A stretch of 64,000 nt of DNA from Doryteuthis pealeii (GCA_023376005.1 CM042150.1:72221349-72285348), one strand, 5' to 3'; shown: positions 21,901 to 37,355, numbered from the stretch's first letter. The notes: generated by a model from the sequence alone, not told the origin. Translations and numbers: made by a program.

Positions 21901-24900
21901 ACGGTACCAGTTCGTAATATGTGACGTTATGTTGTGGGGCTCACCGCGTCTCCAAAACACACGGTACTGTTAAGACTCGTACAGCCGTGTATTAGGGGTT
22001 GGCACGTTGATCAGCACACACAGAATTCCAGCAGTCCCAAAATTCTTCCACACTCCTTTCGTTTATGGTCAAGCGAAAGATATCACTTACGCAGGCCGCG
22101 TGCTCCTCGTTACGGCCAATTGACTTGTTGACAAGTTTGTTGGTTTAATGGTTTTCATTCATGAGTTCCCTGGCGTGTAGTAAATAAAGTGATGAACAGT
22201 ACCTCTTGTTTTCATGAATTTTATTTCCTTAATGAAAGTTATTGAGGGAGAGAGATAGTCAGCTTCCTTACATATGTTTCTAATGATGCTCTTAACTTCG
22301 TTCCAACGGTCAGTACCAATTATCAGGCTTAGGTATGTTTTTACTTTGTGCAGTGTAAATATTACATCTCAGGTTTCACACATCAGCGACACCATATCTC
22401 CATTCAGGACCCCAGTCGCTCGCCTCTCACCAGCTCGGTCAAACCAAACTCAACTGACTTTTCTCCCTCGGTCCCCGGAACTCAACTGATTCAAAATCTA
22501 AGGTTCCCTCATTAATAGAAATCGAAGTGGAATCTTCTAGAATCTTCTCGAACCTTTCGAACGTACTAACTGTTTTACCAAATTACACGTGTCACTTAAG
22601 AGGTCGACGGGTCAACCATCCTTTCTTCTGACAAACCGATTAAACTAAATTTTACTAGCATAATCCCAGACTTAATGGCTCCGAATAGACTCAAAGGTGC
22701 TAATTAGTTTTACATTGCTTCCCCACTCCCGTAAGGTCTGAGAATCATGATACATCCTATTAAGGTTTCTCTGTATCTGGCACAAGGCCACAAATATGGT
22801 GTTCCTAGGTCCATTATGCTACAAAACCCAAGCTAAAGAGAAGTCACTTGAAACTGAGACAATTTGATGGCTCTTACATCACGGCATTGGGACAATTCGA
22901 CGCTACGTTTGAGGCCAATAGGAGATTCAAAGTGGTCCCCATAACAGTAGTGGATTGTTTCAAAAGTTATGGACTAATAGGCACAGATATCATAAAAATA
23001 GATACGGACAATTTAATCGACAACATAGAAAGTAAAAAGCAAGAAATAGGAATGTTGAGAGGTTACAAAGCCACAATACGAGCGAAAGAAAATAGCCCCC
23101 CCCTCATATTATGAATCTCGTAGGATACCTATCCATTTGTGACCTTTAGTAAAAAAGAAATTGGAAGATATGGTAGCAGAAGGAATTTTAGAACCGGTAC
23201 CAGTCGACGGTAGTAACTGGGCGTCCCCAATTGTAGTTTTGCGAAAAAAAGATGGGGATTTAAGAATATGTGGTGATTATAAGATTGGTGTGAATTATAA
23301 AATCTGTTCAGATTCGTATCCTATTCCTGAGCTTGAAACTGTATCACACACATTAACAGGCACTAAATATTTTACGAAGATTAATTTAAAAGCAGACTGA
23401 CAATAAATTTCAAGAAATAACTACACTTAACACCGCCCCCTGGACTAATGCGGTGGACGCGTATGCCTTATGGCATAAAAACAGCATCGGCAATATTTCA
23501 ACAAGCTATTGAAAATGTTTTAAGTGGGGTGGTAGAAAATATTATAATTTTAATTAAAATATCGTCCTGATAAATTATAATATTTGTTCATAAATGAATA
23601 GTATAAATGAATTACAACAAAAAACTGAGTGAGTTATGAACAAATTAAGAGATGCTGGCATGAGCATGGACCGCGATAAATGTAAGTTTAATTGCGAAAA
23701 GATAAATTATTTGGGCTTCCAAATATCCAAAGAATGCATTTCACCTGACCCAAATTCATTAATTAAAATATCGCAGGTGTCCTCCCCCACCAACAAAAAA
23801 AGAATTAGAATCGTTTTTAGGATTGGCAAATTTTTACCAAGGCAGAAATGAACTACTCGAATATAGAGAAGGAAGCTTTGGCCATAGTGTGGAGCACACA
23901 GCACGCCTGACAATTTCTATTGGGTTGAAAATTTTTACTAAAATCTGATCATCGACCCTTAGAATTCATTTTTAATCCACGGAAAGAGTTACCCAAGGTC
24001 ACATCTGCCATGATAATGAGATGGGCCATACTGCTGATGGCCTTTGATTTCGACATCATGTACGTCAAAGGAAACATGATTCCGCATGTCGACGCGTTGT
24101 CCAGATTAGCTTTTAACAAAAAAGACAATGAAATAAATGACACTGAAGAAATACTACATTGGGTTGAAACCGCTGTACTGTCGATTAAACAGCTACAAGA
24201 AGAAACCTTGCTGGACCCTATTCTGGGCAAAATCTTAAATAGAATAAGGAGGAATAAATGGAACGACTGCTCTAAAGCTGAAAGGCCTTATAAAGAGATT
24301 AAACATAAACTAACCATGGACAGAAGAGTTATATGTAACGGAGATTTGGTTGTACCTCTGCAAAAAAATGTGGAAAGAAATAATCAAAAGTGTACATGAC
24401 GATATACATTGTGGAATAGCAGCCACACAAAAAAGACTCAAATTGGAGAGCTGGTGGCCAGGATATTCACGTGACATTGAAGATTACATAAAAAAATGTC
24501 CCAAATGCATGGAAATCAAAAATTTTCTACAAAAATCGACTCATTCATGGCTAAAGGAACAAGAACCATGGAGTCGAGTACACATGTACCATGCCTATGT
24601 AAAGGGCATAGGACTACTATTGATTTTAGTAGATTCTTTCTCGGCGTGGCCAGAGATTGTTCAGGTGCGTGATAGAAAATCTGCAACTGTCATTCAAATT
24701 TTGAGAACAATATTCTCAAGAGATGGTGTACCCAAAACCCTGCTATTGGACAATGCACCTGAATTCTGTGATGAAGGTCTTGTGGTTGAGGAAGATAGGA
24801 TGTAAACCCTACAAATCCACAATCGAATGGGGTTGCGGAAAGGATGGTTAGAAGGGTTAAATTAGGATTAAAAGCATTCAAGCCGTCATGAGAGACCATA

Positions 24901-27900
24901 GAATCCTTTCTACCTAAACTCTTGATGAGTTACAGATCCATTTCTCATGCTGATAGAACACTAAGTCAGGGTTCCCATGCATCCTGGAAAAGAAAATGAA
25001 CATTTTCCAGTACTGGAAAAATGGGGGGTTTTATCAAAAATCCTGGAAAATTTTCGTAATTTGTCCTGGAAAATTTGAATTATCTGAAAAAAAAAAAAAA
25101 TGTTATTATTACAGTAAACAAATATAACTAGTAAAATAACAAGGACAACGTTTTTTTTTGTTTTTTTTTAACGCTCGCCGAATCTATGCAAGATTTCCCA
25201 AATTATTCATGAATATTCATTAAACAGTAAAAATGCTTCTGATTGGGTGGGTACTTGTTGATTTCATTCAATGAAGTTTCTCTATCATGTAGCAATATTT
25301 TGATTTATTTTTACGTGACACTAAACAAACATGAAACAAGACAAGAATTAGTCAGTCAGACTACTTTAAAGATTGTTAAAGGTTTAAAAATAAATTCCGT
25401 TTTACAAGACGTGAAATTTCGTAAAATTCAGAACATGTAACTTTAACATTTTCTTGATAATCATGTTCAGCAGGGTTTAATTGAATAAAATGATTAATTT
25501 TTAGAAAAAAGTAAACATTTTAGCAAGACTTAGAATTTGTTTAAGAAAAATATTTTGTCTGTAAGTCAGTCAAATAATTTTCACAGAAATTCAACTTAAA
25601 AACATCTCCACAATAGAATTGACATAATTTTAATTTTATCGTTACAAATACCATTATTTAGAAGAAATTTCGAGTAAAATGATCAGATAAAGTTTATTTG
25701 AAGAAGTGAGCAGCTGAAATCATTTTTTTTTTCGAGAATATCACTTGTGTAAAATAGTGACTGAAAATCAAAGAATGTTTTGAACTTGTATAGAATAGCG
25801 TGCACACAAAATTTTTACTGAAAATTTTTTAAAAAATACGCAGTAACGTAATACTAATATAAGAATTGAAAGTGAAAGTTTTTTAAAAACAAACGTTGGT
25901 CCCTACCCCCAGACCCCTAAGTAAGGCTTCAAGCATATGGCGCTTGAACAAAATTTTTTTTTCATCAAATGTCAATTTCATCTCAATTAAAAAGTGACTG
26001 TCCTTTTTACGAACTCCCCCACTCTCTCCTGGAAAATATTGACCTAATTTACTCTGTTTTTACTTTCAGGCATATTTCCGACCTAACAGATATTTTCTGA
26101 GTCGTGCAATTCAAAAAGCGAGAAACACAGCACAGTAGATATCTTAATTTGTACTAATTCAACAAAAAAAAAAAAAAAAAAAAAATATTGGGTGAGGGTT
26201 TAAAATTGATTTGCTAATGAAAAAATAACCCATTAATATTGATCATGGCTAAGCAAAACAGAAGGCCAGACAATTTTATTGTACAGGGTGTCTATAAAGT
26301 CAGAGTGCACTTAAAATAATTTATAACTTTAAAGTGCATATGGACTTTGTGGACACCCTGTGTCGTTAATTGATAGATGTAGGCATCTCCATTAACCCTG
26401 CAACATAAAAAAGTAACAATAAAAGTGTCTAAATGTGTTGATATTAGATTAATATCAATTAAATTATGAAATTGCCGTGAATAAGTGCTGTCCTGGAAAA
26501 TTTAAAAAATGTCCTGGAAATGTCCTGGAAAATGATTTCCTAAAATGAGTGGGAACCCTGTAGTCCTTCTGCCTTGATGGGAAGACAGATCAGATCTCCC
26601 ATAACCATGTATTTTTCGACTAATGAAAAAATGTGGTACAAAAAAAGTAAGGACGCGCAACCTGAAAAAGCCTATTTTATTATGCAGAAAGGGAACAACA
26701 CAGCTATAATAACAACACAGGAGAGAAGTGTGCTGGCCCACGCTGATCAGATAAGGAATAGATATGAAGAAGACGTGGAGGAACTGGAAAGAAACGAGGA
26801 TATAAACCAGTATGATGGAGACGTTATAGAGCAATCGATGAAAGTGTGTCGGATTCCGATGTGCCGTACGAGGGATCCAGCAGTGATGAAATGAGACCGT
26901 GATCACCATTATGAAGAACACCCCCTAGGATATTTAGGAGAAGCAATAGGTCAATGTGGGGAATAAAACCTCTCGGTTTCAGGGAGGTGTAGTGAGATAG
27001 CCAATGGCGTGTTATCTCATTTGCATACGTCTACTACAGCGGTAGATATAAAAAGATAGTTCTACGACATAAGACACTCAGCTATGATTAGCTAAGCAAA
27101 CTACTACAAGAACGTACGAACCTACACCTCACTACAATATCAATATTAAATTTAATTTTAAATTATGAAACATCTGTGAACAAGTAGTGTCCCGAACAAT
27201 TCAGAAAATGGAAATGTGGAAAATGATTACCTAAAATGAGTGGGAACCCTGAAACAGCAAAAATAACTACAAATCTTAACCACTTTTACGATAATGTATG
27301 TTTTATTTATGTAGTGACCTTAATCTATAAAATCATTAAAAATGTTATTTTTTATCAGCATTTGTAATTAAATATTTTTCAATTTCAGCATTGCTGAATC
27401 AAATCTTATAAACCAGGAATTAATTTGTTCTTCAGTATTGAATTATAATTTCTAAACTATTAAAAGCTTCAATTTGGCAGTAATAATCATCTTTTATTTT
27501 TTTGTTTTTAAAAGGGTCATGTTACATCTTATTATGGTCCAGCATTAGAAAAATATACCTCCTTTCAAGTACATTCAACGGATGAAATACGTCAAATACT
27601 CACAATTGATAATGGCTGCTTGTTTCTGACCAGAAATAATCTTCGATGTTCTATAAGACGAGGACTCAAACAATTTGATTACAAGTAAGTAACTCTAACA
27701 AAATAATTTTAATTGCTCTTCTGAATTATTTATAAATTATTTTATGTGATATATGTAATTTTAATCAATGGGTATTTAGGGTTTTATTTTTATTTAAGAA
27801 TTACATTTTCAGAATTATAATATGATTTATAATATGATCAGCATTCTTGCTTCCTTATGAGTTGTAAAAATAGTAACATATTTACTTGATTGTTGAACCT

Positions 27901-30900
27901 TTAACTCTTTGCCTACTTTAAATCACTCACAGCACCTTCTCCCAACACTGCAATCCTACCTTAAGTAGTTGGCAGTGGTTCTCACACGTGTCACATGTTT
28001 ACACTGAAAAACACCCCTACCATCTTTTGTTTTGTCTGTGAACTATCCGTGGATTCTGAGGTGAATAGGTAGTGAACTTTGAAATATCCCATATATACAG
28101 GTAAGAAATATCAAGAAAATTTGGTTCAGCCATAGGGGAAATTTGGTAGGCAAAAAGTTAAAAAAAAAAATTGAATACAGTGATTATTAATTAAAATACT
28201 GTCATATATCAAAGTGTTCCATTAATGAGTTCTCATCAGATGCATTTTATTTTGTGAACGTTGTATTTTTAGAAAATTAAAACTAAAATATATATATGAG
28301 TTATATTAAGGAGGGGAATGTCTTATCAAATGTACATGTAAAGGATATGAACAGATATACTTTATAAAATAACCAGAATTTGTATCTGACTCTATAGCCA
28401 TAACACTATTCCAGGTTCCCATGCATCCTGGAAAACTTGGAAAATAAAATGTAAATTTTCCGGTACTGGAAAACCTGGAAATAGGGTATTTTTTCCTCAA
28501 AAATCCTGGAAAAATTTTGTATTTTGTCCTGGAAAATTTGAATTGTCTGAGACGAAATTAATGTTATTGTTACAGTTACAAATATAACTTGTAAAATCAC
28601 AAGCACAGTGTTTTTTTCCCTAGAGTAAAATTCACATTGTGATTTCTTTCGTAAAATCTTTATTGATATTTTTGAAATTTTACACTTAATTAGCACAACT
28701 TAAAATAAATGTTTTTCTTTTCTGACCTTTGGAAGCTAAAATATGATAGACAAGTTGACGGAGATTTCTTCAAAAAGTATAAGATAAGCAAAAAAAAAAA
28801 GCACTATATCACTAATAGAAGATAGTCTCAGAATTATTTTCATATATAACATATGGCATATCAATGATGGATAACCGTCAGGGTTTTATGTTAAAGGTTC
28901 AATTTTTGAAAAAAAATACTTAAAATCTAGTCATTTTTAATATGTAAACAAACCCCCAGCACGTGTTAAATTTCGAACCTAAATCGCTTAAAATGGCAAT
29001 TTCTCGAGTATTCTTAAACTTAAAAATATTAAAGTGGTTGGAAAGAAAATAAAATAATCTTTCTAAATATGTAAATTTTGTGTTTTTATCCATTGAATTA
29101 CTTTTTACAGTGAGTTAAAATGGTCTTTTGCTTTGAACAGCTGTAAACACGATATACAATTTTTTTTCTCAGAATAAAATTTACATGGCAATTTATTTCG
29201 TAAAATCAATGTGCCTAATCTTTATCAATATTCTTGAAATTTTACATTTAATTATCACACACCTTAAAATACAAGCAGGAACTTGTTTTTTCCTTTCTGA
29301 CCTTTAATATGATAGACAAAATTAATGGAGGTTTCTTCAAAAGTATAAGATAAGCAAAAAAAAAAAAAGAAGCACTGTATCACTAATAGAAGATAGTCTC
29401 AAAATTTTTCATATATAACATGTGACATATCAATGACAGTTAACCATCAGGGTTTTTTTTCGTCAAACTTTTAATTTTGGAAAAAAACATCTTAAAATTA
29501 AGAGAAATGTAAACAAAACTCAGCACATGCCGGACTAGCATTGTTAAAAAAAATATGTAAATAGGTATTCTATTTCTTGTATGTAATTCAACATAGGCAT
29601 TTAAAAATGTATTTTTAAGTTGAAAGTGATGTTATATATTTAGATTAATACTATATATGCAGTATTAAAATGAAAATGTGAATAAACTTTAAAAAAAAAA
29701 AGACCTGCTTTCTGTACCTCTTATTCTCTAAATAATGGGTTACTGCTTATAGATACTATAAGTGGTAACAAATATAATTTGAGTGCAGAATTAGAAAGAG
29801 CATACAATTTTAAATAAGAATGCCAAGTTTTATCAAAATTGTTTCAAAAATAAAGAAATGGTGAAGAAATTACTGAATTTCTGGTTTTGAATTGGTCCGT
29901 GATTTGACATTTTTTTTAACAAAATCGTGTCCAATTTAGGGACTTTAAATTCTCATAACTTTTGAACCACTGGGGATATTTGCATAATTCAAACAGTTTT
30001 GAACTCCATTTACACAGCTCTATTTAACCTCAAATAAAAAAAATCAACTGGGAATGCTACATATACCAAGATTTTTGTGATCATAATAGTGTTAAGATGC
30101 TCTAACTTACAGAATAAAACAATTTGTCATCCAATAGATCACATTCAGATCAATTCAAATGATACAACTATTAAATGCTAATTATATATTATTTCCTTTT
30201 ATGTGTAGTTAAATTATATAAACCATAAATAGGATGTGATTTGACATTGACTGCCACAAGTGTTTTAACCAATTTATAAAAGGGACATTCCATATCAATT
30301 CACCAGGGCCTTACAGTTCTTTGGTAAACTTAAGCAGACATAGTAGATATTAGGAAAAAATATTATGAAAATTGAAGAGGACATATTTTCTATAGACTGA
30401 CTGTTAACTACATAGGTGAAAAGTTGTTGATTTTGGAATCAATGCATTTGGGTGAGCAAAATAAAATTTTCTATCACATATAGGATTAAAATAGTTGAAT
30501 ATTTGGATTCTGCAGTCCTTATTTGCCCTACATACCACATTTCAGAAATATTGAATATATGAAAGTATTTTTTTAAGAATTAAAAAAAAACATTGAGATT
30601 CTGTGACGCTGTGCAGCAAAATAGTAAAATCCTACCCCACCTCTAAAATCGAAATGGTAAAGTCTAGGACAAAATAATTTGGTACACTTTCCTAATTCAT
30701 GAAGGGAAACATTTGTGTCAAATTTCAAGTAATTCGGTGTCAGTGGGTGCAGATTTCAACTTTTGGCGGTGTTTTGACATGGAATGACCCAAAAGCAAAA
30801 TATTTACTTTAGAAAATAATATATAGTAATAATTTTAAAGATATTATTTACATCTTTACTAAATTTACTCCTATTTTTAATGAAATTTAACCCTAGATTT

Positions 30901-33900
30901 TTTTTTTTATAATGTGTGGTGATACTTCCTAAAACATGCAAGGCAGCACCTAGTCATAATATACTTGATGTCATGAGGACTGCCAGAAACAAAACCCAGC
31001 AGGCTGCCCAAGATTGCACCAAAATTCACTGAACCTGTGTTGCGTCATAGAGACTGCTGCCAACATGGGAGATGCAAGGGTCATGTATGATGGTATCAAA
31101 AAAGCTACAGGCCATCCATCATGAAAACTAGTATAGTTTTCAAGTCTAAGATGGGAAGACTCATCACTGACTAAGGGAAGCAACTGCAACACTGGGTTGA
31201 GCACTACCTAGAGCTGTAGGCAACGTAAAATTTAGTAATGGACTATGCCTTAAATACCATCCCTGATTTACTAATCATGAGTTAGCTGGACACACCACCA
31301 ACCATGAAAGAGCTCAGTAAAGCCATTTATTTTTTCTATAGCTGCACCAGAGACTGCCATTCAAAAATTGACCTGCTTAGCCACTTGTGCAGATAAAAAA
31401 ATAATATTTGGACACTATGCCATTGTCTTTAGCAGACAGAAGTATGCCAAATTCCCTGTAAGTTAGTTATTCAGAATAACATGCTCATCTTGTTTTAATG
31501 ACAACAATTCACTTATGATCAAGTTTTATGTCTTGTATCTCTTAACCTCTTTTGAGTAAATATATTCTAAATTATATTCGTTCATTTTATAAATCTGTCA
31601 AATATTTAACCCAGATTTTACATATCAGATGTAATGGTGCAAATCTTTTGAAAATGATACTTCAGTGATATTTCTAGCGTTCAATCAACCTTTCAAAGAA
31701 GAAATCATGACTGCTTTGTTGTATATTACACATGAAAATCTTTTATTCTTAAATACCCACAAACATTTGGTTATGTGTCTGTATTTTCTGTACTTTGTAA
31801 TTTTTATCTTTTTGAAATTGATTAGCTTTTAAATGTTATGCTTTCATGCCATTTAAATGGTGTATTTTGTTTTGTTTTTTAAAAATTATTTTACAGTGAT
31901 GAATACATGGAAGATATGCAATGTATGATTATGACTAGTCCAGAATCTGTATTGATGGGTGGCCATCAGACAAAGGTTATTGAACTTGATCTTAACAAAT
32001 TAGAGCAGATACGTCAGGTAAGAAATGTTGCTTAGATGCATTTTAATACTTATTCTTTGTCATTCATTCATATCATAGTCTGAATGTATCTGTGTATCAT
32101 AGGTTTTTCATCATTAAATTATAATAATTTTTTAGATATCTATAATGAAAAAGATAAATTTATAGAATTAAGACATGAGGGATTTCTTAGTAATTTCTTG
32201 TAAGTGTTTCTCTGTATTTTGTCTCTATTTTTTCCATTTTCGAAAGATTAAATGATACAAATCTATGTTTCTTTGTGACTAAATTCTGATTAGTCTGAAG
32301 CTTTATGCACTTTCTATTTCTGGGAGATGATGGTGGTAAGAATATTGTGGTGACTTTAGACCACTTGTAAGTACATCAGTCAGCTGGGACATGTGGTCAA
32401 GACACATAGAAAAATAAAAGTAGCATTCCCAGTCCATCAGCCGTTCCAACATTGACAAATTTACATCTTAATCCATTCAACTTGTAATTTCTCACATATT
32501 TCTGGCCCAATCTTTAAATATGGCTGGAATGAAAATAAAATAATCTTTCTAAATATGGTATTTGTATGTGCTTTTATCCATTGAATTATTTTTTACAGCA
32601 GGTTAAATGGTATTTAGCTTCAAACAACGTAAATGCAAAATATGGATTTTTTCAGACTAAATTTTACATGTTACTTTGTTTTGCAAATCGCAAAGGGACC
32701 AATCTTTATAAATATTCTTGAAATTGTACAATTAGAAGACACTTTAAACTATAACCAGAAAGTTGTTCTTTTCTTCTCTGACCCATGGAAGCGAAAACAC
32801 TGAATCAGAAAGAACATACAATTTTACATAAGAGTGCCTTTATCAAAATTACTCCAAAAATAAAAAATGAAGAAGAAATTGCTCCATAATTTCAAGTAGG
32901 ATGTCTATTTTGAACCCAAAATTTTGGAGGTTTAAATTCTCATAACTTTTGAACCATTGGGGATATGTGCATTAATTAAAACAGTTTTGCACTCCATTTG
33001 CAGAGCTCTTTATAACTATGTGATTAGATAATTCTAGAAAGAAAAAAAATAGAGGGGGAAAAATAAATATTTAAATCAATAGGTCTTTGTTGAGGGGGGG
33101 GCGAAAAGAAGCAGGTCAAACGCCTTCTCGAAGGATAAAACATTGACTTCGTCGATACAATCCTTAGCAGCTAATGGTCGTCGTTGTCACCTTAGCAGCT
33201 AATGTCGCAACACTCCCTTCTGCAATCACCCCACTTCTACTTATACACCATTTCCCCGCTATCATCCGGGCGTCTGCGCTCACATACGGGACTGTGGCAT
33301 CTTGACTCCGGAGCCCGCGCCAATGTGTCGCCCTTTCACATTCTGAAGAATGCGGGTTCGATTCTAGATTGTCCTACACGCTAGGCAAAGCCTAGCCCGC
33401 TTCCTTCGAGAATACAGCAAGCCTTCACGCCCGCTACTCACCTTGTGTTCTCTGTCACTCCCCCCTGATCTCATGATCACACAATGTGCAGGATGGGAGT
33501 GGCCTTTTTGTTATCGCACTCCTTCGAAGCGGTACGTGCACCACAGTTTCCGCCTCTGAATCGTCTGACGGGCTAGCGGTTGTGTCATTGACATTCAATA
33601 ACAACTCGTCACTGATTGGCTCATCATCTTCGTCGGTAGATGAATAATCCACCTCCACAGCAGGGCGGAGATTGCGTACGTGACCAGGACAAATTGATGA
33701 CTGACCACACCAGTCACTTGCCCCCGCTTGAATCTGGTGGTACATCGACTGCCTGGGGGTTTCACCCAAACGGAATCCCCCACAGCATATGGCCCACAAA
33801 CCACTTCGTCGACAGGTGACTGCACAACGTCAATTCCTTTTACCCGCACCTGGTACGTGTGGATGGCATTTGCGGGTTTGGTTACCGGGGACAACCCGTC

Positions 33901-36748
33901 CTTCGGCGTCACATTGTACCAGTATGTTGCCTCTACAACGGTGCACTGCTTCCTAGTGGGAATCCTCTTGATACTGCGGTGACTTCTTTCTGCGATACTG
34001 TTACCTGATGGCATATACGCACATCACAGCCGTAGTTGGAACCCCCATTCACACAGAAACTGCCTTACTTGCTGGCTACAGAAGGTGGTGTCATTGTCGG
34101 CTAATATTTCCTCTGGTGCACCTTGTTCATAAATTGCGGACGATAGCCGTCGAAGAAAGCTTGCTGAGTCTTGCTGTGCCGGGTCTTTTTTTTGTTTCTA
34201 GGACCCGTGGTAATGAAAATATGAGAGGGCAATGTTGAAGGCTATTTGTTTAAAAAATATGAGAGATGCAAAAAAGAAGCACTATGTCCGTAATATTAGA
34301 GAGTTTCAAAATTATTTTCATATAAAATTTGTGAAATTTAAAGATTTCTATACTGTTTGGGATTTGCTCCGAAAGTTTAGATTTTGAAGAAAAAACTCAA
34401 ATTTACGTGACTTTCGGATGTTGATTACCAAAATCTAGACATGAATTAAAAAATATGAGGTAGTTAAGTTATATAACTTATTTAAAGAAACTTAACTTAC
34501 ATTTCGTAAATTGTAAACTAACAGTAAAAGTATAAAGAAATATCTAAATAAATACATACATATAGTTGTTGAAAGTTAAATGTGAAATACAATGTCCTGT
34601 AAATGTTACGAAATACATTGTTCTAATGTATGTAACTTACTTGAATAAGAAAATTTAATAAAGAATATAATTTTAATAATAAATAAATAGACAGATTAAA
34701 AAAAAGATGAAGTCACCACTTCCCTTTTTTTTTCTTTTTCTTTTTTTACTAAAAACCGTTAAGATAAATGGTCTTTCGACAAATATGTATATAGTATATA
34801 CTTATCTAGTATTTCTTTTACACATTTATTAACTTCTTTCTTTTTTTTTTTTTTTAAACTTTAGAAGTTACTTTAATTCATTCCTATTAGTGATGTCTCG
34901 AATTTTAACGTTTATTTCGACTGTTTATTCATTAGAGCTGTAAAATAATAATAATAATAGGCTGGAATACTCAGAAGAGGCCTGGAGACTGAAGAGACTT
35001 GCTTTCACTCAGCCTCCAGTGAACCACCGGCTACAGCAAGTGAGAAAAACTCAAATGGAGTGAAATAATAATAATAGTTAGAGCTGTATATCTAACTTTA
35101 TCTTCGATCTGTTTACTTCGACTGTCAGCGTTTGGAAACATCAACCCTTAATAGTAGGATTGGGTACTTACAACTCACATAAATTCTCAACACAACCTGG
35201 CGCTTGGTGCAAGCACTGGGCTTCCAGGTAGGCTTGCCTCTTGTGAAGTGACTCAATACTACCTGAGACAGCACCCTGCAACAGTTTGGTAGCCCAGTCA
35301 TCTTGGACTTTACCCTGCCACTGGACTAACTGCGGAACTGCCAAGATAGTGGCCTGGGGTCTGTGCAGCCTCTTTCCACTTAAGATATCTCATGCACAAG
35401 TTTCACTTCATCTTAAATGTAAACAAAAAGAAGAAAAAATTCCTAAAATAAACAAACATTATACTATAAAATTTCTCGGCAATTGTTTTTAAAAATTTGA
35501 TGAATCATTTTCTCTTATTTTCTCCCCCTTACTCACTCTCTGTTCCTATTTTTTTTTTTTAGTCTGGTCATGGAACGTACTTTAGCTAGTGTATATATAT
35601 ATATATATATATATATATGTTTAATTTTCTTTACATATATATAATCTTAGAAAGGAAGGAAAAACTCAACACCGTAATTCCATAATAAATTTATTTCGAT
35701 CAAAATTGGGCCTATATAAATCTAAGTTGATTCAATATAGCTCCCAAAATTTCATCTCATCAGATGGTAGATCAAGGTCATTTGAATTGCATAACTGAAA
35801 AATTTTACTTCTAAAAAAAAAAAAAAAAATTTTTTTACATTGTAAGACTGTCACCATGGCGACAGGAAATCAAATGAGAAAAAAAGATACTTTTCAAGGT
35901 CTGGTTTCTTAGGGGATGGTAGTCAGACAAAATTAAACTATGAATTAAACTATTGAATGACAGTATAGAGTAAGGATAAAAATAAAAAATATATAAAATG
36001 TAAAATATAAAAATATATTAAGAAATATATAAAAAAAAATTTATATATATATATAATATATATATATATATATAAAAATTTATATAAAAAAAATATCTTA
36101 TCTTAGAAATCACATATAGAATCATCCCTTACTACCAAGTTTTGGATACCTCTCTCTCTCTATATATATATATTATATATATAATTTTCTTTTACATATA
36201 TATATTTTTGGAAGATATGTGCTTAATTGAAATCATACCTAATTTTGAAAATTAATTAGTTAATAATTAATGAATTTAGGCAGCATATATGTTCAAATGT
36301 AAGGCTAAACAATCCCTGTATGTAAATTTCAACCTTTCCCGATGTGTTGAGACTTACATTGAACATATATGCCCGCCTAAATTCATTAATTATTAACTAA
36401 TTAATTTTCAAAATTAGGTATGATTTCAATTAAGCACATATCCTCCAAAAATTGTCGGCTAAAAAGGCCATATCAAAAATAAACACATTGTTTGTTTACT
36501 TACTTTCATATATATAATATATATATATATACATATATATATATTTATAATACATATAATATATATATATATATTTATAATTTCTTTTACATATACATAC
36601 ATATATATTATATATATACATATATATATTTATAATACTTAATATATATATACTATATATAATATATATATATTTATAATTTTTATATATATATATATAT
36701 ATATATTATATAATATATATATATATATTATAATTTTCTTTTACATAT

Positions 36749-36797
<49 letters not shown>

Positions 36798-36845
36798 TTT
36801 TTACATATACATTATATAATATATATATATATATATTTATAATTT

Positions 36846-36889
<44 letters not shown>

Positions 36890-36900
36890 AATTTTTTTAC

Positions 36901-36943
<43 letters not shown>

Positions 36944-37004
36944 AATTTCTTTTACATATACATATATATAATATAATATATATATATATATTATAATTTT
37001 TTAC

Positions 37005-37048
<44 letters not shown>

Positions 37049-37119
37049 TATATATTTATAATTTTTTACATATACATATATATATATATATATATATGTA
37101 TATTTATATTTTCTTTTAC

Positions 37120-37160
<41 letters not shown>

Positions 37161-37168
37161 TCTTTTAC

Positions 37169-37199
<31 letters not shown>

Positions 37200-37324
37200 T
37201 TATAATATATATATATATATTATATATATTATATTATAATTTTCTTTACATATATATATATTATATATATATTATATTTATAATTTTTTTTACATATATA
37301 TATATATATATATATTTATTTCTT

Positions 37325-37355
<31 letters not shown>

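Larger units (their letters stand above)
20786..27136 (+). mobile_element. Ty3/gypsy LTR retrotransposon with two nested insertions
   Basis: Two 151-bp LTRs (20786-20936, 26986-27136) are flanked by the 5-bp duplication ATATC (20781-20785, 27137-27141). I count 7 differences between the LTRs, mostly transitions. Gag, protease, RT, RNase H and integrase remnants follow in gypsy order on the plus strand, with frameshifts and stops throughout. A roughly 1-kb insertion splits the protease region and a 1.6-kb hAT-like element splits the integrase end. The polypurine tract TCAGGGAGG precedes the 3' LTR. It fills most of PAN2 intron 1. Confidence 0.92.

Noticed and set aside
26502..26921. 139-codon minus-strand open frame
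   Set aside because: Shadow of the gypsy integrase end on the plus strand.
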